This document shows, in pieces, positions 17,262-26,384 of a DNA stretch of 64,000 nt; the stretch's first letter is position 1; the number at the start of each line of letters is the position of its first letter. The translations under genes and the position numbers were made by a program. Where the stretch lies: positions 1-64,000 of the forward strand of contig JAEYMI010000019.1 of the NCBI GenBank assembly GCA_023461275.1, read 5' to 3'. This DNA comes from Actinomycetes bacterium. Its GTDB lineage: Bacteria > Actinomycetota > Actinomycetes > Mycobacteriales > Mycobacteriaceae. The notes beneath the pieces were generated by a model. It made no database searches and was not told the origin of the DNA. It was given only the letters and a program-made list of their open reading frames with translations.

Positions 17262-19532
17262 GTGACGTCCGTCACGCCACAGGAAGAAGTGGTCGAGTCG
17301 GCCACTCTTCGTCGGATCGAGCTCGAGGTATCCGGCATGACGTGCGGCGCGTGCGCGGCGCGGGTGGAACGCAAGCTCAACAAGGTCGACGGCGTCGCCG
17401 CCTCGGTCAACTACGCGACCCGGATCGCCACCATCGATGCCCCCGATTCACTCGGACCCGACGACCTGTGCGACGTCGTCGACAAGGCCGGATACTCGGC
17501 GCAGCGTCGGTCCACCGGGCCCGTCGATCCCGACGACGACCCCGATCAGCGCTACGCCGCGTCGATTTTCCGACGCCTGGTCATCGCACTTGTCCTGTTC
17601 GTGCCACTCGCCGACTTCTCGATCATGTTCGCGACGATCCCGCAGATCCGCTTCCCCGGTTGGCAGTGGCTGCTGATCGCGCTGGCCACCCCGATTCTGA
17701 CGTGGTGTGCGTGGCCGTTCTACTCGGTCGCCTACCGCAACCTGAAGGTTCGCGCGCTGTCGATGGAGACGCTGATCAGTATCGGCGTCATCTCCGCGGC
17801 CCTGTGGTCGCTCTATTCGATGTTCACCCAGGACGCGCCCGCGGCCGATCGTGGTGTGTGGCAGACGATTCTGGGCAGCGACTCGATCTACCTCGAGGTC
17901 GCCGCGGGTGTCACGGTGTTCGTGCTCGCCGGACGCTATTTCGAGGCCCGCGCACGCTCCCGGGCCGGCGGCGCATTGCGTGCACTGGCCGCGCTCGGCG
18001 CCAAGGACGTGTCGGTGATCCTTCCCAACGGCACCGAGATGCGGATCCCGGTCGGTGAGCTGAAGGAGGGACGCCAGTTCGTCGTGCGGCCGGGCGAGAC
18101 GATCGCCGCCGACGGCCTCGTGATCTCGGGCTCCGCCGCCATCGACATGAGCGCGATGACCGGCGAATCGAAACCGTCCGATGTCGAGGCCGGCGACAGC
18201 GTCGTCGGTGGCACCGTCAGCATCAACGGGCGGCTCGTCGTGGAGGCCGCTGCGGTCGGCGACGACACCCAGTTCGCGGCGATGGTCCGCCTCGTCGAGC
18301 AGGCCCAAACCGGCAAGGCCAATGTGCAGCGCCTCGCCGATCGGATCGCCGGCGTCTTCGTGCCGGTGGTCATCGCGATCGCCATCGCGACCGTGGCCGG
18401 CTGGTTGATCGCCGGCGCCGACGTCGACAAAGCGGTCGCAGCGGGCCTCGCGGTGCTGGTCATCGCGTGCCCGTGCGCCCTCGGATTGGCCACGCCGACG
18501 GCGCTGATGGTCGCCTCGGGTCGCGGCGCCCAGCTGGGCATCTTCCTCAAGGGACACCAGGCGCTCGACGCCTCACGCGACGTCGACACCGTCGTCTTCG
18601 ACAAGACCGGCACCCTGACCAACGGTGAACTGACCGTCGTCGACGTGGCCGTTGCACCGCGTTATGACCGCGCCGATGTGCTGGCGCTGGCGGCCGCCGT
18701 CGAGGACGCCTCCGAGCATGCCGTCGCCGCGGCCATCGTCGCCGCCGGTGACCCCGACGGTCGGACCGTCACCGATTTCGTCGCCGAACCCGGACGCGGG
18801 GTGCGCGCCGACGTCGACGGGGTCGCGGTGCGCGTCGGCTCCCCGCGCTGGGTGGCGAAGGGATTCGCCATCCCGACCGACCTCGCCCGCGCCCGACGCG
18901 AGGCCGAGGATCGCGGACAGACCGTGGTGTACGTGGCCGTCGACGACGAGGTGTGCGCCGCGATCGCCGTCGCCGACACGGTGAAAGACTCTGCCGCCGC
19001 GACCATTTCCGAGCTACGCGAGATGGGCATGCGCACCTTGCTGGTCACCGGCGACAACGCCGCGGCCGCACGGATCGTCGCCGATCAGGTGGGCATCGAC
19101 GAGGTACTCGCCGAGGTGCTGCCCGAGGAGAAGGTGCGTCGCATCGAGCGCCTGCGCGAGGAGGGGCGGGTGGTCGCGATGGTCGGCGACGGTATCAACG
19201 ACGGGCCCGCGCTGGCCACCGCCGATCTCGGCCTGGCGATCGGTCGCGGCACCGACGTCGCGATCGCCGCCGCCGACATCATCCTGGTGCGCAACGACCT
19301 GCACAGCGTCGTCGAAGCGCTCGGCCTGGCACACGCCACCCGAAACACTATCCGCACCAACATGATCTGGGCATTCGGCTACAACGTCGCGGCCATCCCG
19401 ATCGCCGCGGCCGGCCTGCTCAATCCGTTGATCGCTGGCGCGGCGATGGCGTTCTCGTCGTTCTTCGTGGTGTCCAACAGTCTGCGGCTGCGCAAGTTCG
19501 CCGGCGAGCGAAGCTGGTCGGGCAACTCATGA
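17262..19532 (+). CDS. Copper-type heavy-metal P1B-ATPase
   Basis: A 756-residue metal-transporting ATPase. An N-terminal HMA domain carries [12 protein letters not shown] (Cys28, Cys31). The membrane metal site CPC is at 403-405, the phosphorylation motif DKTGTLT starts at Asp447, and [12 protein letters not shown] closes the P-domain. The P-type His motif reads SEHAVAAAI, with Ala where Pro is common. CPC plus CxxC indicates Cu(I). The closest mycobacterial relatives would be CtpA/CtpB. The GTG at 17262 has GGGAGG upstream. Its stop overlaps a lipoprotein start (ATGA). Direction of transport, import of copper to cuproenzymes or export, cannot be read from sequence. Confidence 0.88.
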   Translation: MTSVTPQEEVVESATLRRIELEVSGMTCGACAARVERKLNKVDGVAASVNYATRIATIDAPDSLGPDDLCDVVDKAGYSAQRRSTGPVDPDDDPDQRYAASIFRRLVIALVLFVPLADFSIMFATIPQIRFPGWQWLLIALATPILTWCAWPFYSVAYRNLKVRALSMETLISIGVISAALWSLYSMFTQDAPAADRGVWQTILGSDSIYLEVAAGVTVFVLAGRYFEARARSRAGGALRALAALGAKDVSVILPNGTEMRIPVGELKEGRQFVVRPGETIAADGLVISGSAAIDMSAMTGESKPSDVEAGDSVVGGTVSINGRLVVEAAAVGDDTQFAAMVRLVEQAQTGKANVQRLADRIAGVFVPVVIAIAIATVAGWLIAGADVDKAVAAGLAVLVIACPCALGLATPTALMVASGRGAQLGIFLKGHQALDASRDVDTVVFDKTGTLTNGELTVVDVAVAPRYDRADVLALAAAVEDASEHAVAAAIVAAGDPDGRTVTDFVAEPGRGVRADVDGVAVRVGSPRWVAKGFAIPTDLARARREAEDRGQTVVYVAVDDEVCAAIAVADTVKDSAAATISELREMGMRTLLVTGDNAAAARIVADQVGIDEVLAEVLPEEKVRRIERLREEGRVVAMVGDGINDGPALATADLGLAIGRGTDVAIAAADIILVRNDLHSVVEALGLAHATRNTIRTNMIWAFGYNVAAIPIAAAGLLNPLIAGAAMAFSSFFVVSNSLRLRKFAGERSWSGNS

Positions 19533-19972
19533 GACGACGACGGATCGGCCTCATCGCGTCGGGTATCGTCGCCCTTTCGGCGACGTTTCTGGTGAGTGCC
19601 TGCTCCCCCGCCGACAGCTCCGACGGCGCGACAAACGTTCCGGAACCCTCGGCTTCGGCCAACGTCAACAACTCCATCGACCCGGCGACCATCAACCGCA
19701 TCGCCGATTCGGTACGCAACCGCGGTCTGACGCTCACCGGTGAGCGCGACGTGGCCGCACAGGTGTGTGCCGCGGCGGGTTGTTCCGACGCATACGAATT
19801 CGACCAGCTCACCATTCTCAAGTTCCCGACGACCGGTAAAGCCGAGCTCTACAACGGCTCGGTCGACGGCGCCTACCAGGTGCTGGATTTGGTGGTCACC
19901 TTCCCGCCCAACGGATCTGCACAGGACCTGCGTGAGCGTTACGAGGAAGCGATCCGCCAAGCCGTGCAGTAG
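19529..19972 (+). CDS. Lipoprotein translationally coupled to the copper ATPase
   Basis: A 147-residue secreted lipoprotein. The signal peptide [20 protein letters not shown] ends at a lipobox Cys (residue 25), followed by a Ser/Asn-rich linker. The mature domain contains two Cys in [16 protein letters not shown], a possible disulfide or metal pair. The ATGA overlap with the ATPase gene implies a shared role, for example periplasmic metal handover. The family was not recognised. The gene ends 10 bases before the convergent CopD/CtaG gene. Confidence 0.75.
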   Translation: MRRRRIGLIASGIVALSATFLVSACSPADSSDGATNVPEPSASANVNNSIDPATINRIADSVRNRGLTLTGERDVAAQVCAAAGCSDAYEFDQLTILKFPTTGKAELYNGSVDGAYQVLDLVVTFPPNGSAQDLRERYEEAIRQAVQ

Positions 19973-19982
19973 CCGCGGCGGA

Positions 19983-21974
19983 TCACCGGTGCTTCGACAA
20001 CTCCGTGAGCATCCGGTTGTAGGCGTCGAGTTCGTCGTCGGCGTAGACGTCGGCTTTGCGGTCGGAGCGGTTGGCGGAGCGTCGATCTGACTTGGCCCAC
20101 TGGTAGACCAGCGCGGTCACCACCAGCACAGCGGGCACTTCGCTTGTGCCCCAGGCGATCGCGCCACCGAGGAACTGATCCTGATGCAGGTTGCCCATCC
20201 ACGGCAGCGCCAGTGACTGGTAGAACGTGCCGCCTATCAGCGTATTCATCGTCATCGTCGCGATGCCGAAGAAGGCGTGAAAAGGCATGATGGCGAACAA
20301 CAATCCGAGCCGTGCGAGGAACGGCAGACGTTTGGGACCGGGATCGATGCCGATGATGATCCAGTAGAAGATGTAGCCGGTCATCAGGAAGTGCACGCTC
20401 ATCAGGTCGTGACCCCAGTGATAGCGCGACAGGGTGTCGAACAGCGGCGTGAAGTAGACGACGTAGAGGCCCAGCACGAACATCAGGAACGCGACGGCCG
20501 GGTTGGAGAAGATCTGCGTGAAGCGCGAATGCACCAGCGAGACAATCCATTCGCGCGGTCCGGGCATTCCGCCGTGCGGCGCGGTGGGCAACGCACGCAA
20601 CGCCAACGTGACCGGCGCACCGAGCACCAGGAGCACCGGCACAAACATGTTCAGCGTCATGTGCTCGGCCATGTGCACGCTGAACATACCCATGCCGTAG
20701 GTCCGCATTCCCGACGACGTCGCGATCAGCAGCATCACACAGCCCGACACCCAGGCCAGCGTTCGGCCCCACGCCCAGTCGATGCCCTTGCGTCGAAGAT
20801 GTATGACGCCGACCAGATAACCGGCAGCCATCACGATCGCCAGCACGCCCAGGAACAGGTCTAGCCGCCACATGGAGATCAGCCGCCACACCGACGGCGG
20901 GTCGGGAAGTTCGTAGCCGAGGTAGACATCCCAGCCGGTAAAGGTGTGGGCAAGCAGTCCGGGCGCGATCCGGGTGGCCATGCCCGCGATCGCCGCCTGC
21001 ACGGCGATTCCGGCGGTCACCGACGTCCACAGGAGCGAGAGCGCAGCCGACGGCAGCGGCTGGCCCCGATGCACCCGACGCAGCGCGATGACGTCGACGA
21101 CGGTGGCGACGATCAGTCCGATCGCCGCGATGACCGTCCACCGGCCGTACGCGGTGGTGAACAGGTACTGCATCGGCACCAGGAAGCCGACCAGGATCAG
21201 CCCGTAGATCAGTGCTGCGGCATCGCCGATGACGGCAACGATCAGTACCCGTTTGAGCGACTCGCCTTGGTCGTCGTCGGGGGTGTCGCGGCCGACGGTC
21301 AGCGCAGCCGCGATCTTCAAGCCCACGACCATGGTCACCGCGGTGGCGAACACGATGACGGCGGTCGTCGTGTAGTCGTGCCCCGGTCCCTGGCCGGCGT
21401 TGCCCGCGACCGGCAGCGCGACCGCGCCGGTGGCGCCGTAGAGCAGCAGGATCGCGTGTGTCGCCCAGGTGAGGAACAGCCGGAGGAAGACGACGATCAG
21501 CAGGGCGCAGAACGCGCTGACCAGCCAGGCGACCGCCTGCTCGGAAGCGTCGATCAGCGACCACACGTGCGGCGAGGTCAGCAGCGTCCCGACCGACTGA
21601 CCGGCCCGTTCGGAAGCCGTGATGACCACCATCACCAGCGCCGCGACCAGCCATGCGACCGATGCTCGCGACGCCAATCGATGCGCGCGGTATGCCTCGA
21701 CGCCGATGATGCCGTCCTTGCCCGCACGCGCGCACAGTGCGACATAGAGAAGGCCGCCGACGGTCAGCGTGACCAGCATCGTGGTGATGAAGTAGCCGAC
21801 GGGTGCGGCGATGGCGGTGAAATAGCCGGGGAAGCTGTCGCCGGTTTCGCCGAAGCGGGTGTCACCGGAGACCGCGGCGTAGCCGATCAACGCCAGCACG
21901 CCGATGGCCACCAGCGCGGTGACCAAGGCTTCGGGGCGGATCGTGCTCCGACGAAGGGTCGCGGTTTCAGTCAT
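19983..21974 (-). CDS. Bifunctional CopD-like / cytochrome c oxidase assembly (CtaG-like) membrane protein
   Basis: A 663-residue polytopic protein. The N-terminal half resembles CopD copper-resistance membrane domains. The C-terminal half resembles caa3-type CtaG assembly factors, with GMGMFSVHMAEHMTLNMFVPVLLVLGAPVT and a His-rich core (MHFLMTGY-type SVHFLMTGYIFYW, MPFHAFFG). Family members carry copper across or within the membrane to cytochrome oxidase. It begins ATG 21974. It lies in the SigC copper locus, convergent with the lipoprotein and divergent from the PepSY gene. Confidence 0.85.
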   Translation of the reverse strand: MTETATLRRSTIRPEALVTALVAIGVLALIGYAAVSGDTRFGETGDSFPGYFTAIAAPVGYFITTMLVTLTVGGLLYVALCARAGKDGIIGVEAYRAHRLASRASVAWLVAALVMVVITASERAGQSVGTLLTSPHVWSLIDASEQAVAWLVSAFCALLIVVFLRLFLTWATHAILLLYGATGAVALPVAGNAGQGPGHDYTTTAVIVFATAVTMVVGLKIAAALTVGRDTPDDDQGESLKRVLIVAVIGDAAALIYGLILVGFLVPMQYLFTTAYGRWTVIAAIGLIVATVVDVIALRRVHRGQPLPSAALSLLWTSVTAGIAVQAAIAGMATRIAPGLLAHTFTGWDVYLGYELPDPPSVWRLISMWRLDLFLGVLAIVMAAGYLVGVIHLRRKGIDWAWGRTLAWVSGCVMLLIATSSGMRTYGMGMFSVHMAEHMTLNMFVPVLLVLGAPVTLALRALPTAPHGGMPGPREWIVSLVHSRFTQIFSNPAVAFLMFVLGLYVVYFTPLFDTLSRYHWGHDLMSVHFLMTGYIFYWIIIGIDPGPKRLPFLARLGLLFAIMPFHAFFGIATMTMNTLIGGTFYQSLALPWMGNLHQDQFLGGAIAWGTSEVPAVLVVTALVYQWAKSDRRSANRSDRKADVYADDELDAYNRMLTELSKHR

Positions 21975-22074
21975 TACGGATCAACTCTACGACTCGGCGT
22001 CGTTAGGCGGAAAACGCGTCCTGCCTCGACGTTCGTCGACTGTGATGCACGACACCCCGCGATCGGGAATTCTT

Positions 22075-22101
22075 GGGAACCGTAGGGACTGCTCCACCGA
22101 C
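22075..22101 (+). promoter_or_regulatory. Putative ECF (SigC) promoter of the PepSY-DUF5134 unit
   Basis: GGGAAC at 22075-22080, 17 bases, CGAC at 22098-22101. This is the same motif and spacing as at 17172-17198. The start codon follows about 52 bases downstream. Confidence 0.6.
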
Positions 22102-22153
22102 TAGTTGGGTGAGGCCGACCATGTGAGTCGGCAACAGCCCATGGAGTAGGTAC

Positions 22154-23692
22154 GTGACGAGCAGCCCATCCACCACCCCCGACGACCCGTCGACAGCGCC
22201 CTCCCCGGCGTCGACAGCGCCCGGTTCGACGTCGACAGCGCCCACCCCCACGTCGACAGCGCCCACCCCCACGTCGACGGCGCCCGCCTGGGACCGCTGG
22301 CGTCCGTTGCTGCTGCGCTGGCACTTCTACGCGGGCCTGTTGGTGGGTCCGTTTCTATTGGTCGCGGCGGTCAGCGGCACCCTTTATGCGCTCATCCCGC
22401 AGATCGATTCCGCGGTGCACCGCCACGAGCTCGTCGTCGACAACCCCGGCACCCCACCGCTTCCGCTGAGCGAGCAGATCGCCCGGGCTCGCGCGGCCCA
22501 GCCGACGGGCACGCTGAGCAGCATCACCCCTCCGCCCACCGCGACCGACACCACCCGGGTGGTCTTCGCCGTCGACGGCCTGCCGGAGAGCTACGCCCAG
22601 ACGGTGTTCGTCGATCCGTACACCGGCGAGGTGCGCGGCAACCTGACCACGCTCGGCCAATGGCTGCCGACGCGGGCCTGGTTCGACGAACTGCACCGCA
22701 ACCTGCACCTGGGGGCCTTCGGCCGCAACTACAGTGAGCTCGCCGCGAGTTGGTTGTGGTTCGTCGCGCTCGGTGGCCTGATCCTGTGGATCGGGTATCG
22801 ACGGCGCACCAAGAAACTTCGACGCCTGCTGACCCCGGACCGCACCGGCCCCAAACGTCACCGACTCCTGACTTTGCATGGCGCCGTGGGCATTTGGATC
22901 GTGATCGGATTGCTGGCACTGTCGGTGTCGGGTCTGACCTGGTCGCGTTGGGCCGGCGCCAACGTCGCCGACCTTCGAACAAGTCTCTCGTGGACGACGC
23001 CGTCGGTCTCGACCACCTTGACCGGCCACGACGACGCACCCGCCACCGGCGGCCATCATCACGACGCCCCGGCTGCCGAGGCACCCGAGCAGTCGCCGAA
23101 AGCTGCTGAGGCAGCGGCGATCGCATCGGTCGACGGCGTCCTGCGCACTGCGCAGCAGGCTGGGTTACGCAGTCCGATGAACCTGAGCCCGCCGTCGGAC
23201 TCCGACAGCGCCTGGACGGTGTCGGAGAACAAGCGCAGTGCGCCAACGCATTACGACTCCATCTCGGTGAATCCGCAGAGCTATCAGGTGATCGATCGGG
23301 TCAACTTCGCCAGCTGGCCGTTCATGGCGAAGATGACCGACTGGATCATCGGCGCCCACATGGGCATCCTGTTCGGCGTGGTCAACCAGATCCTGTTGGC
23401 GGCGTTGGGAATCGGGCTTATCGTGATGGTCGTCGTCGGATATGTGATGTGGTGGCGACGACGACCGTCGACGTCGGAGCGCGCATTGCCGGTCGCACCT
23501 CGTCGTGGTGCACTCGGTCAGCTCAAGCCGATCGAGGCGGTCATCGTGGTGGCGGTCATCGCCTTCCTCGGTTGGTTCATCCCGCTGTTCGGTATCCCAC
23601 TCGCGGTGTTCATCGCCGTCGACGTCATCGTCGACGCCATCCGCAACCGCTCCGTCGGTGCGCGACAGAATCATTCGGGGGCGTGCGCATGA
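22154..23692 (+). CDS. PepSY-TM domain membrane protein with repetitive N-terminus
   Basis: A 512-residue protein of the PepSY-associated TM family, often linked to iron or copper uptake and reduction. The first transmembrane helix follows LLLRWHFYAGLLVGPFLLV. A conserved HRNLHLG and further helices (ASWLWFVALGGLILW, LTLHGAVGIWIVIGLLALS) are visible, and a His-rich loop reads GGHHHDAPAAE. Residues about 12-46 are STAP-type 7-residue repeats encoded by a 21-bp minisatellite. Start GTG 22154 follows GGAGTAGG. The stop overlaps the DUF5134 start (ATGA). It is probably SigC-controlled. Confidence 0.82.
   Translation: MTSSPSTTPDDPSTAPSPASTAPGSTSTAPTPTSTAPTPTSTAPAWDRWRPLLLRWHFYAGLLVGPFLLVAAVSGTLYALIPQIDSAVHRHELVVDNPGTPPLPLSEQIARARAAQPTGTLSSITPPPTATDTTRVVFAVDGLPESYAQTVFVDPYTGEVRGNLTTLGQWLPTRAWFDELHRNLHLGAFGRNYSELAASWLWFVALGGLILWIGYRRRTKKLRRLLTPDRTGPKRHRLLTLHGAVGIWIVIGLLALSVSGLTWSRWAGANVADLRTSLSWTTPSVSTTLTGHDDAPATGGHHHDAPAAEAPEQSPKAAEAAAIASVDGVLRTAQQAGLRSPMNLSPPSDSDSAWTVSENKRSAPTHYDSISVNPQSYQVIDRVNFASWPFMAKMTDWIIGAHMGILFGVVNQILLAALGIGLIVMVVVGYVMWWRRRPSTSERALPVAPRRGALGQLKPIEAVIVVAVIAFLGWFIPLFGIPLAVFIAVDVIVDAIRNRSVGARQNHSGACA
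22188..22292. repeat. 21-bp minisatellite inside the PepSY gene, 5 units
   Basis: Five 21-bp units starting CGTCGACAGCGCCC, two of them identical, encoding repeated STAPTPT. The unit matches, in reverse orientation, the 11-unit array at 25551-25786 (about 17 of 21 bases). Confidence 0.85.
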
Positions 23693-24330
23693 TAGAGGGT
23701 CTATTCCTCCGGTGGATCGTCACCATCCTGTTCGCTCTGGCCACCGCCGAATGCGTGTATTCCCTTGCCACACATCGGATGCGATGGCCGGCGACGATCG
23801 GGCACATTCTGCATCTGATCATGTCGGTGGCGATGCTGGTGATGGCGTGGCCGTTCAGCATGTCGTGGCCGACGGTGCCGCCGATGTGGTTCTTCGTCGC
23901 CGCGACCGCGTGGTTCATCGTTGCGATTGTGCTGTATTCACCTGATCGGCTCACCCGAATCGCCGACAGCTACCACGCGTTCATGATGGCCGCGATGGCC
24001 TGGATGTACGCGATCATGACGCCGGGCCTGCTTCCGGGGACGTCGTCGGATCACATGGCGTTGGCCATGGGCGAGACGCTCGTGCTCGCCCACTCGCACG
24101 GCGACATGGATATGGACATGGATATGTCGCCGGCAAAACCGTTGTGGATCACCGGGATCAACTGGTTCATGATCGTGGCGTTCCTGCTGGCGACCGTGGT
24201 GTGGTTGTACGTCTACTTCGCCCGACGCCGTGCGTCGGAGGAGCCGTCGGGGATGCTCACCCACGCCGGGGAACTCAGCCAGGTGTTCATGGCGCTCGGT
24301 ATGGCGATCATGTTCTTCCCGACGGTCTGA
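23689..24330 (+). CDS. DUF5134-type membrane protein with HM-rich metal-binding-like loop
   Basis: A 213-residue protein with about five to six transmembrane helices (FLRWIVTILFALATAECVYS, HILHLIMSVAMLVMAW). Many Met and His residues lie in or near the membrane. Between the fourth and fifth helices lies the loop HSHGDMDMDMDMS, which resembles copper-binding Met/His motifs. DUF5134 proteins have no established activity. The gene is coupled to PepSY (ATGA) and overlaps the convergent anti-sigma gene by 23 bases. A role in copper handling is inferred from motif and neighbours. Confidence 0.8.
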   Translation: MIEGLFLRWIVTILFALATAECVYSLATHRMRWPATIGHILHLIMSVAMLVMAWPFSMSWPTVPPMWFFVAATAWFIVAIVLYSPDRLTRIADSYHAFMMAAMAWMYAIMTPGLLPGTSSDHMALAMGETLVLAHSHGDMDMDMDMSPAKPLWITGINWFMIVAFLLATVVWLYVYFARRRASEEPSGMLTHAGELSQVFMALGMAIMFFPTV

Positions 24331-24952
24331 CCGACTCCAGCCGAATTCCCCACGCCGCGAACACAAGTCCGACGACGACCGGCAGGTGCGACAACACGCG
24401 CCAGCCGGTCACGTCGTCGTGCATGGCGTCGGTGATCACATACCCGCCAAGCACGACGGTGAACACGGCCAGCACCACCAGCAACCCTGGCAGCGCTCGG
24501 CGCCACCAAGCGGCGACCACCATGCCGACCCCGAGCGCCATCGACCATGCAGTGGTCTCGTTCATCAGGTGATGCCCCGACATCGTGGCGCCGTGGGCAT
24601 CCATCCCGAAGTCGGAGCCGGTCATCGCGACCATGGCTACGATGATCTGCGCGACTCCGGCGGCGGTGAGCCCGATGCGAACCGCGTTCGCGGAGAAAGG
24701 AGATCGGCCGGAGTCAGTGCCTCGTCGGGTCGCGGTGGCATGCGCGAGGATGGCGTCGGTGGGGTCGGGTCCGACGACGCCGGGTCCGGTTGCTCCGGTC
24801 AGCAGCGTCAAGGACTGTTCCGACGCCGCGGCGTACCACTCGCGGCAGTCCGCACAGCCGGCGAGATGCTCGTCGACCCGCGCCGAGGGCACACCCTCGT
24901 TCTCACCGTCGATGCGCGCCGACAATGCCTCGCGCGCCACTGCACACCTCAC
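24308..24952 (-). CDS. zf-HC2 anti-sigma factor-like membrane protein
   Basis: A 214-residue protein. The first 45 residues form a putative zinc-finger anti-sigma domain, with HLAGCADCREW matching the HxxxCxxC zinc motif of zf-HC2 proteins. Four or five membrane helices follow, around an HGATMSGHHLMNE segment rich in His and Met. Start GTG 24952. Such proteins hold an ECF sigma factor inactive until a signal arrives. The nearby SigC is the natural partner, which is inference. The His/Met-containing membrane part could sense copper. Confidence 0.72.
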   Translation of the reverse strand: MRCAVAREALSARIDGENEGVPSARVDEHLAGCADCREWYAAASEQSLTLLTGATGPGVVGPDPTDAILAHATATRRGTDSGRSPFSANAVRIGLTAAGVAQIIVAMVAMTGSDFGMDAHGATMSGHHLMNETTAWSMALGVGMVVAAWWRRALPGLLVVLAVFTVVLGGYVITDAMHDDVTGWRVLSHLPVVVGLVFAAWGIRLESVRPSGRT

Positions 24953-24998
24953 GACTGCACTTTACCGTCAGGGATCTGGCAAGCGAGAACGCGAGCTC

Positions 24999-25349
24999 TC
25001 AGATGCTGAGGATTCGGAGCACGAGGGCCGCGATGGCGAGGAGTGCGAGACCGGCAGCGGGACCGCTGTTCTTGGCGTCGTCGGCACGCAGGTGCGCGAT
25101 GACTGCCCCGACGAAGTACAGGACGACGCCGATCGCGGCCGCAACACCGATCGGCCACCAGAAGAGACCAACGAGAAGTCCTATCGCACCGGCGATCTCG
25201 AGGTAGGCCAGGACGGGGATTCGTTCGGTGGGTACGCCGACGCCGGTGAGTTGCTCGACGATCGCCGGGGCCTTCTTCAGTTTGCCCGACGCCGAGCCCA
25301 GCAAGACCAGCGCCAGAATGATTGAAACGATTGCTGTTGCAATGACCAT
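24999..25349 (-). CDS. DoxX-family membrane protein
   Basis: A 116-residue protein with four hydrophobic segments (AIVSIILALVLLGSASGKL, AYLEIAGAIGLLVGLFWWPIGVAAAIGVVLYFVGAVIAHL, LALLAIAALVLRIL). The GSASGKL and E-x3-A pattern is typical of DoxX-like proteins. The start ATG 25349 is preceded by GAGGAGAAGCGC. Function is not established. It precedes the anti-sigma-like gene on the same strand, separated by 46 bases. Confidence 0.78.
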   Translation of the reverse strand: MVIATAIVSIILALVLLGSASGKLKKAPAIVEQLTGVGVPTERIPVLAYLEIAGAIGLLVGLFWWPIGVAAAIGVVLYFVGAVIAHLRADDAKNSGPAAGLALLAIAALVLRILSI

Positions 25350-25485
25350 GCGCTTCTCCTCAGAGATGGTGGTGTCGCTCCCACGGTAGCGGTTTTGCCG
25401 TCGAACGAATACCACGCGCGCCCCGCCGCTGATCGAGAACGACCCGGAGCGATAGCGAAGGGACGGTATCGAGATCACCGCACAA

Positions 25486-25536
25486 GGTTTCGATACGCGT
25501 CCACTCGCTACGCTCGCGGGCGCACTCAACCAGCAG
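25486..25536 (+). repeat. REP-like element, copy B
   Basis: GGTTTCGATACGCGTCCACT, CGCTACGCTCGCGGGCGCAC, TCAACCAGCAG: one of four related intergenic copies in the window. It directly precedes the 21-bp minisatellite. Confidence 0.75.
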
Positions 25537-25550
25537 ACCAGAAGGCGCGG

Positions 25551-25786
25551 TCGACGCGAGGGTGGGCGCCGTCAACGCGAGGGCGGGCGCCGTCAACGCG
25601 AGAGCGGGCGCCGTCAACGCGAGCGTGGGCGCCGTCGACGCGAGGGTGGGCGCCGTCGACGCGAGGGTGGGCGCCGTCGACGCGAGGGTGGGCGCCGTCG
25701 ACGCGAGGGTGGGCGCCGTCAACGCGAGCGAGGGCGCCGTCAACGAGAGGGTGGGCGCCGTCAACGCGAGCGAGGGCGCCGTCAAC
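25551..25786. repeat. 21-bp minisatellite at the tetR 3' end, 11 units
   Basis: Eleven copies of a 21-bp unit (GCGAGGGTGGGCGCCGTCAAC on plus is described here by its core GGGCGCCGT). The array ends in the stop codon of the minus-strand tetR gene. A related array lies inside the PepSY gene at 22188-22292. Confidence 0.88.
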
Positions 25787-26384
25787 GATCGGTGAGGGCC
25801 AGCCGGAGCATCGACGTCCACGTCGCCATCACCTGCGCGCGGCGGGCGGAGTCGTCGGAGAGGGTGTCGGCCAGGCCGAGTCCGCGGGCCAGGTCAAGGG
25901 TGGCCTGCGCGAGCCGATGACTTTCCGGGTTGTTTCCTTCGGGATCCAGCGCGGCCACCGTCATCTGGTGTGCGGCGCGCGCGAACTTGGCTTCCAGCGG
26001 CAGGATCAACTCGCGCAGCGCGGCATCCGACGCCGCGGCCGCCCACACCTGTAGCGACGCCTTGAACACCGGCCCGGTGTAGATGGCCACCGCCCGCTGC
26101 ACCACTGCGGCAACCCGGTCGGTTCCGTCGGGCAGCTCGGCGTCGGCTCGCGACGCGTCAGCGGTCATGTCCTCGAAGATCTGCTCGAGGGTCGCGGTGA
26201 TCAGCGACTCCCGCGTCGGAAAGTGGTGCTGCGCAGCACCTCTGGACACTCCGGCATTCTCCGCGACGACCGCCACGGTCGCCGCCGCCCAGCCGTCGCG
26301 CGCCAACACCTCGATCGTCGAACGCAGCAGCCGCTCACGTGTCAGCCGCGAGCGTTCCTGTTGCGGCTCACGCACCGATGTCAT
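25782..26384 (-). CDS. TetR-family regulator of the acyl-CoA operon
   Basis: A 200-residue TetR regulator. The N-terminal helix-turn-helix reads LLRSTIEVLARDGWAAATV, VAENAGVSRGAAQHHFPTRE. The C-terminal ligand domain is less conserved and probably binds an acyl-CoA. Start ATG 26384 overlaps the stop of the upstream enoyl-CoA hydratase gene (ATGA), so it is the last gene of the eight-gene operon and probably autoregulates it. The minisatellite starts at its stop codon. Confidence 0.88.
   Translation of the reverse strand: MTSVREPQQERSRLTRERLLRSTIEVLARDGWAAATVAVVAENAGVSRGAAQHHFPTRESLITATLEQIFEDMTADASRADAELPDGTDRVAAVVQRAVAIYTGPVFKASLQVWAAAASDAALRELILPLEAKFARAAHQMTVAALDPEGNNPESHRLAQATLDLARGLGLADTLSDDSARRAQVMATWTSMLRLALTDR

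Noticed and set aside
17216..18058. Plus-strand frame starting with a good ribosome site and running into the P-ATPase gene
   Set aside because: Beyond the first about 15 codons it is an Arg-rich out-of-frame shadow of the ATPase. Only the leader part was kept as a finding.
25562..25795. 77-residue plus-strand ORF of 7-residue repeats (VGAVNAR type)
   Set aside because: It consists only of the 21-bp minisatellite, with no ribosome site, and the array lies at the tetR stop codon.
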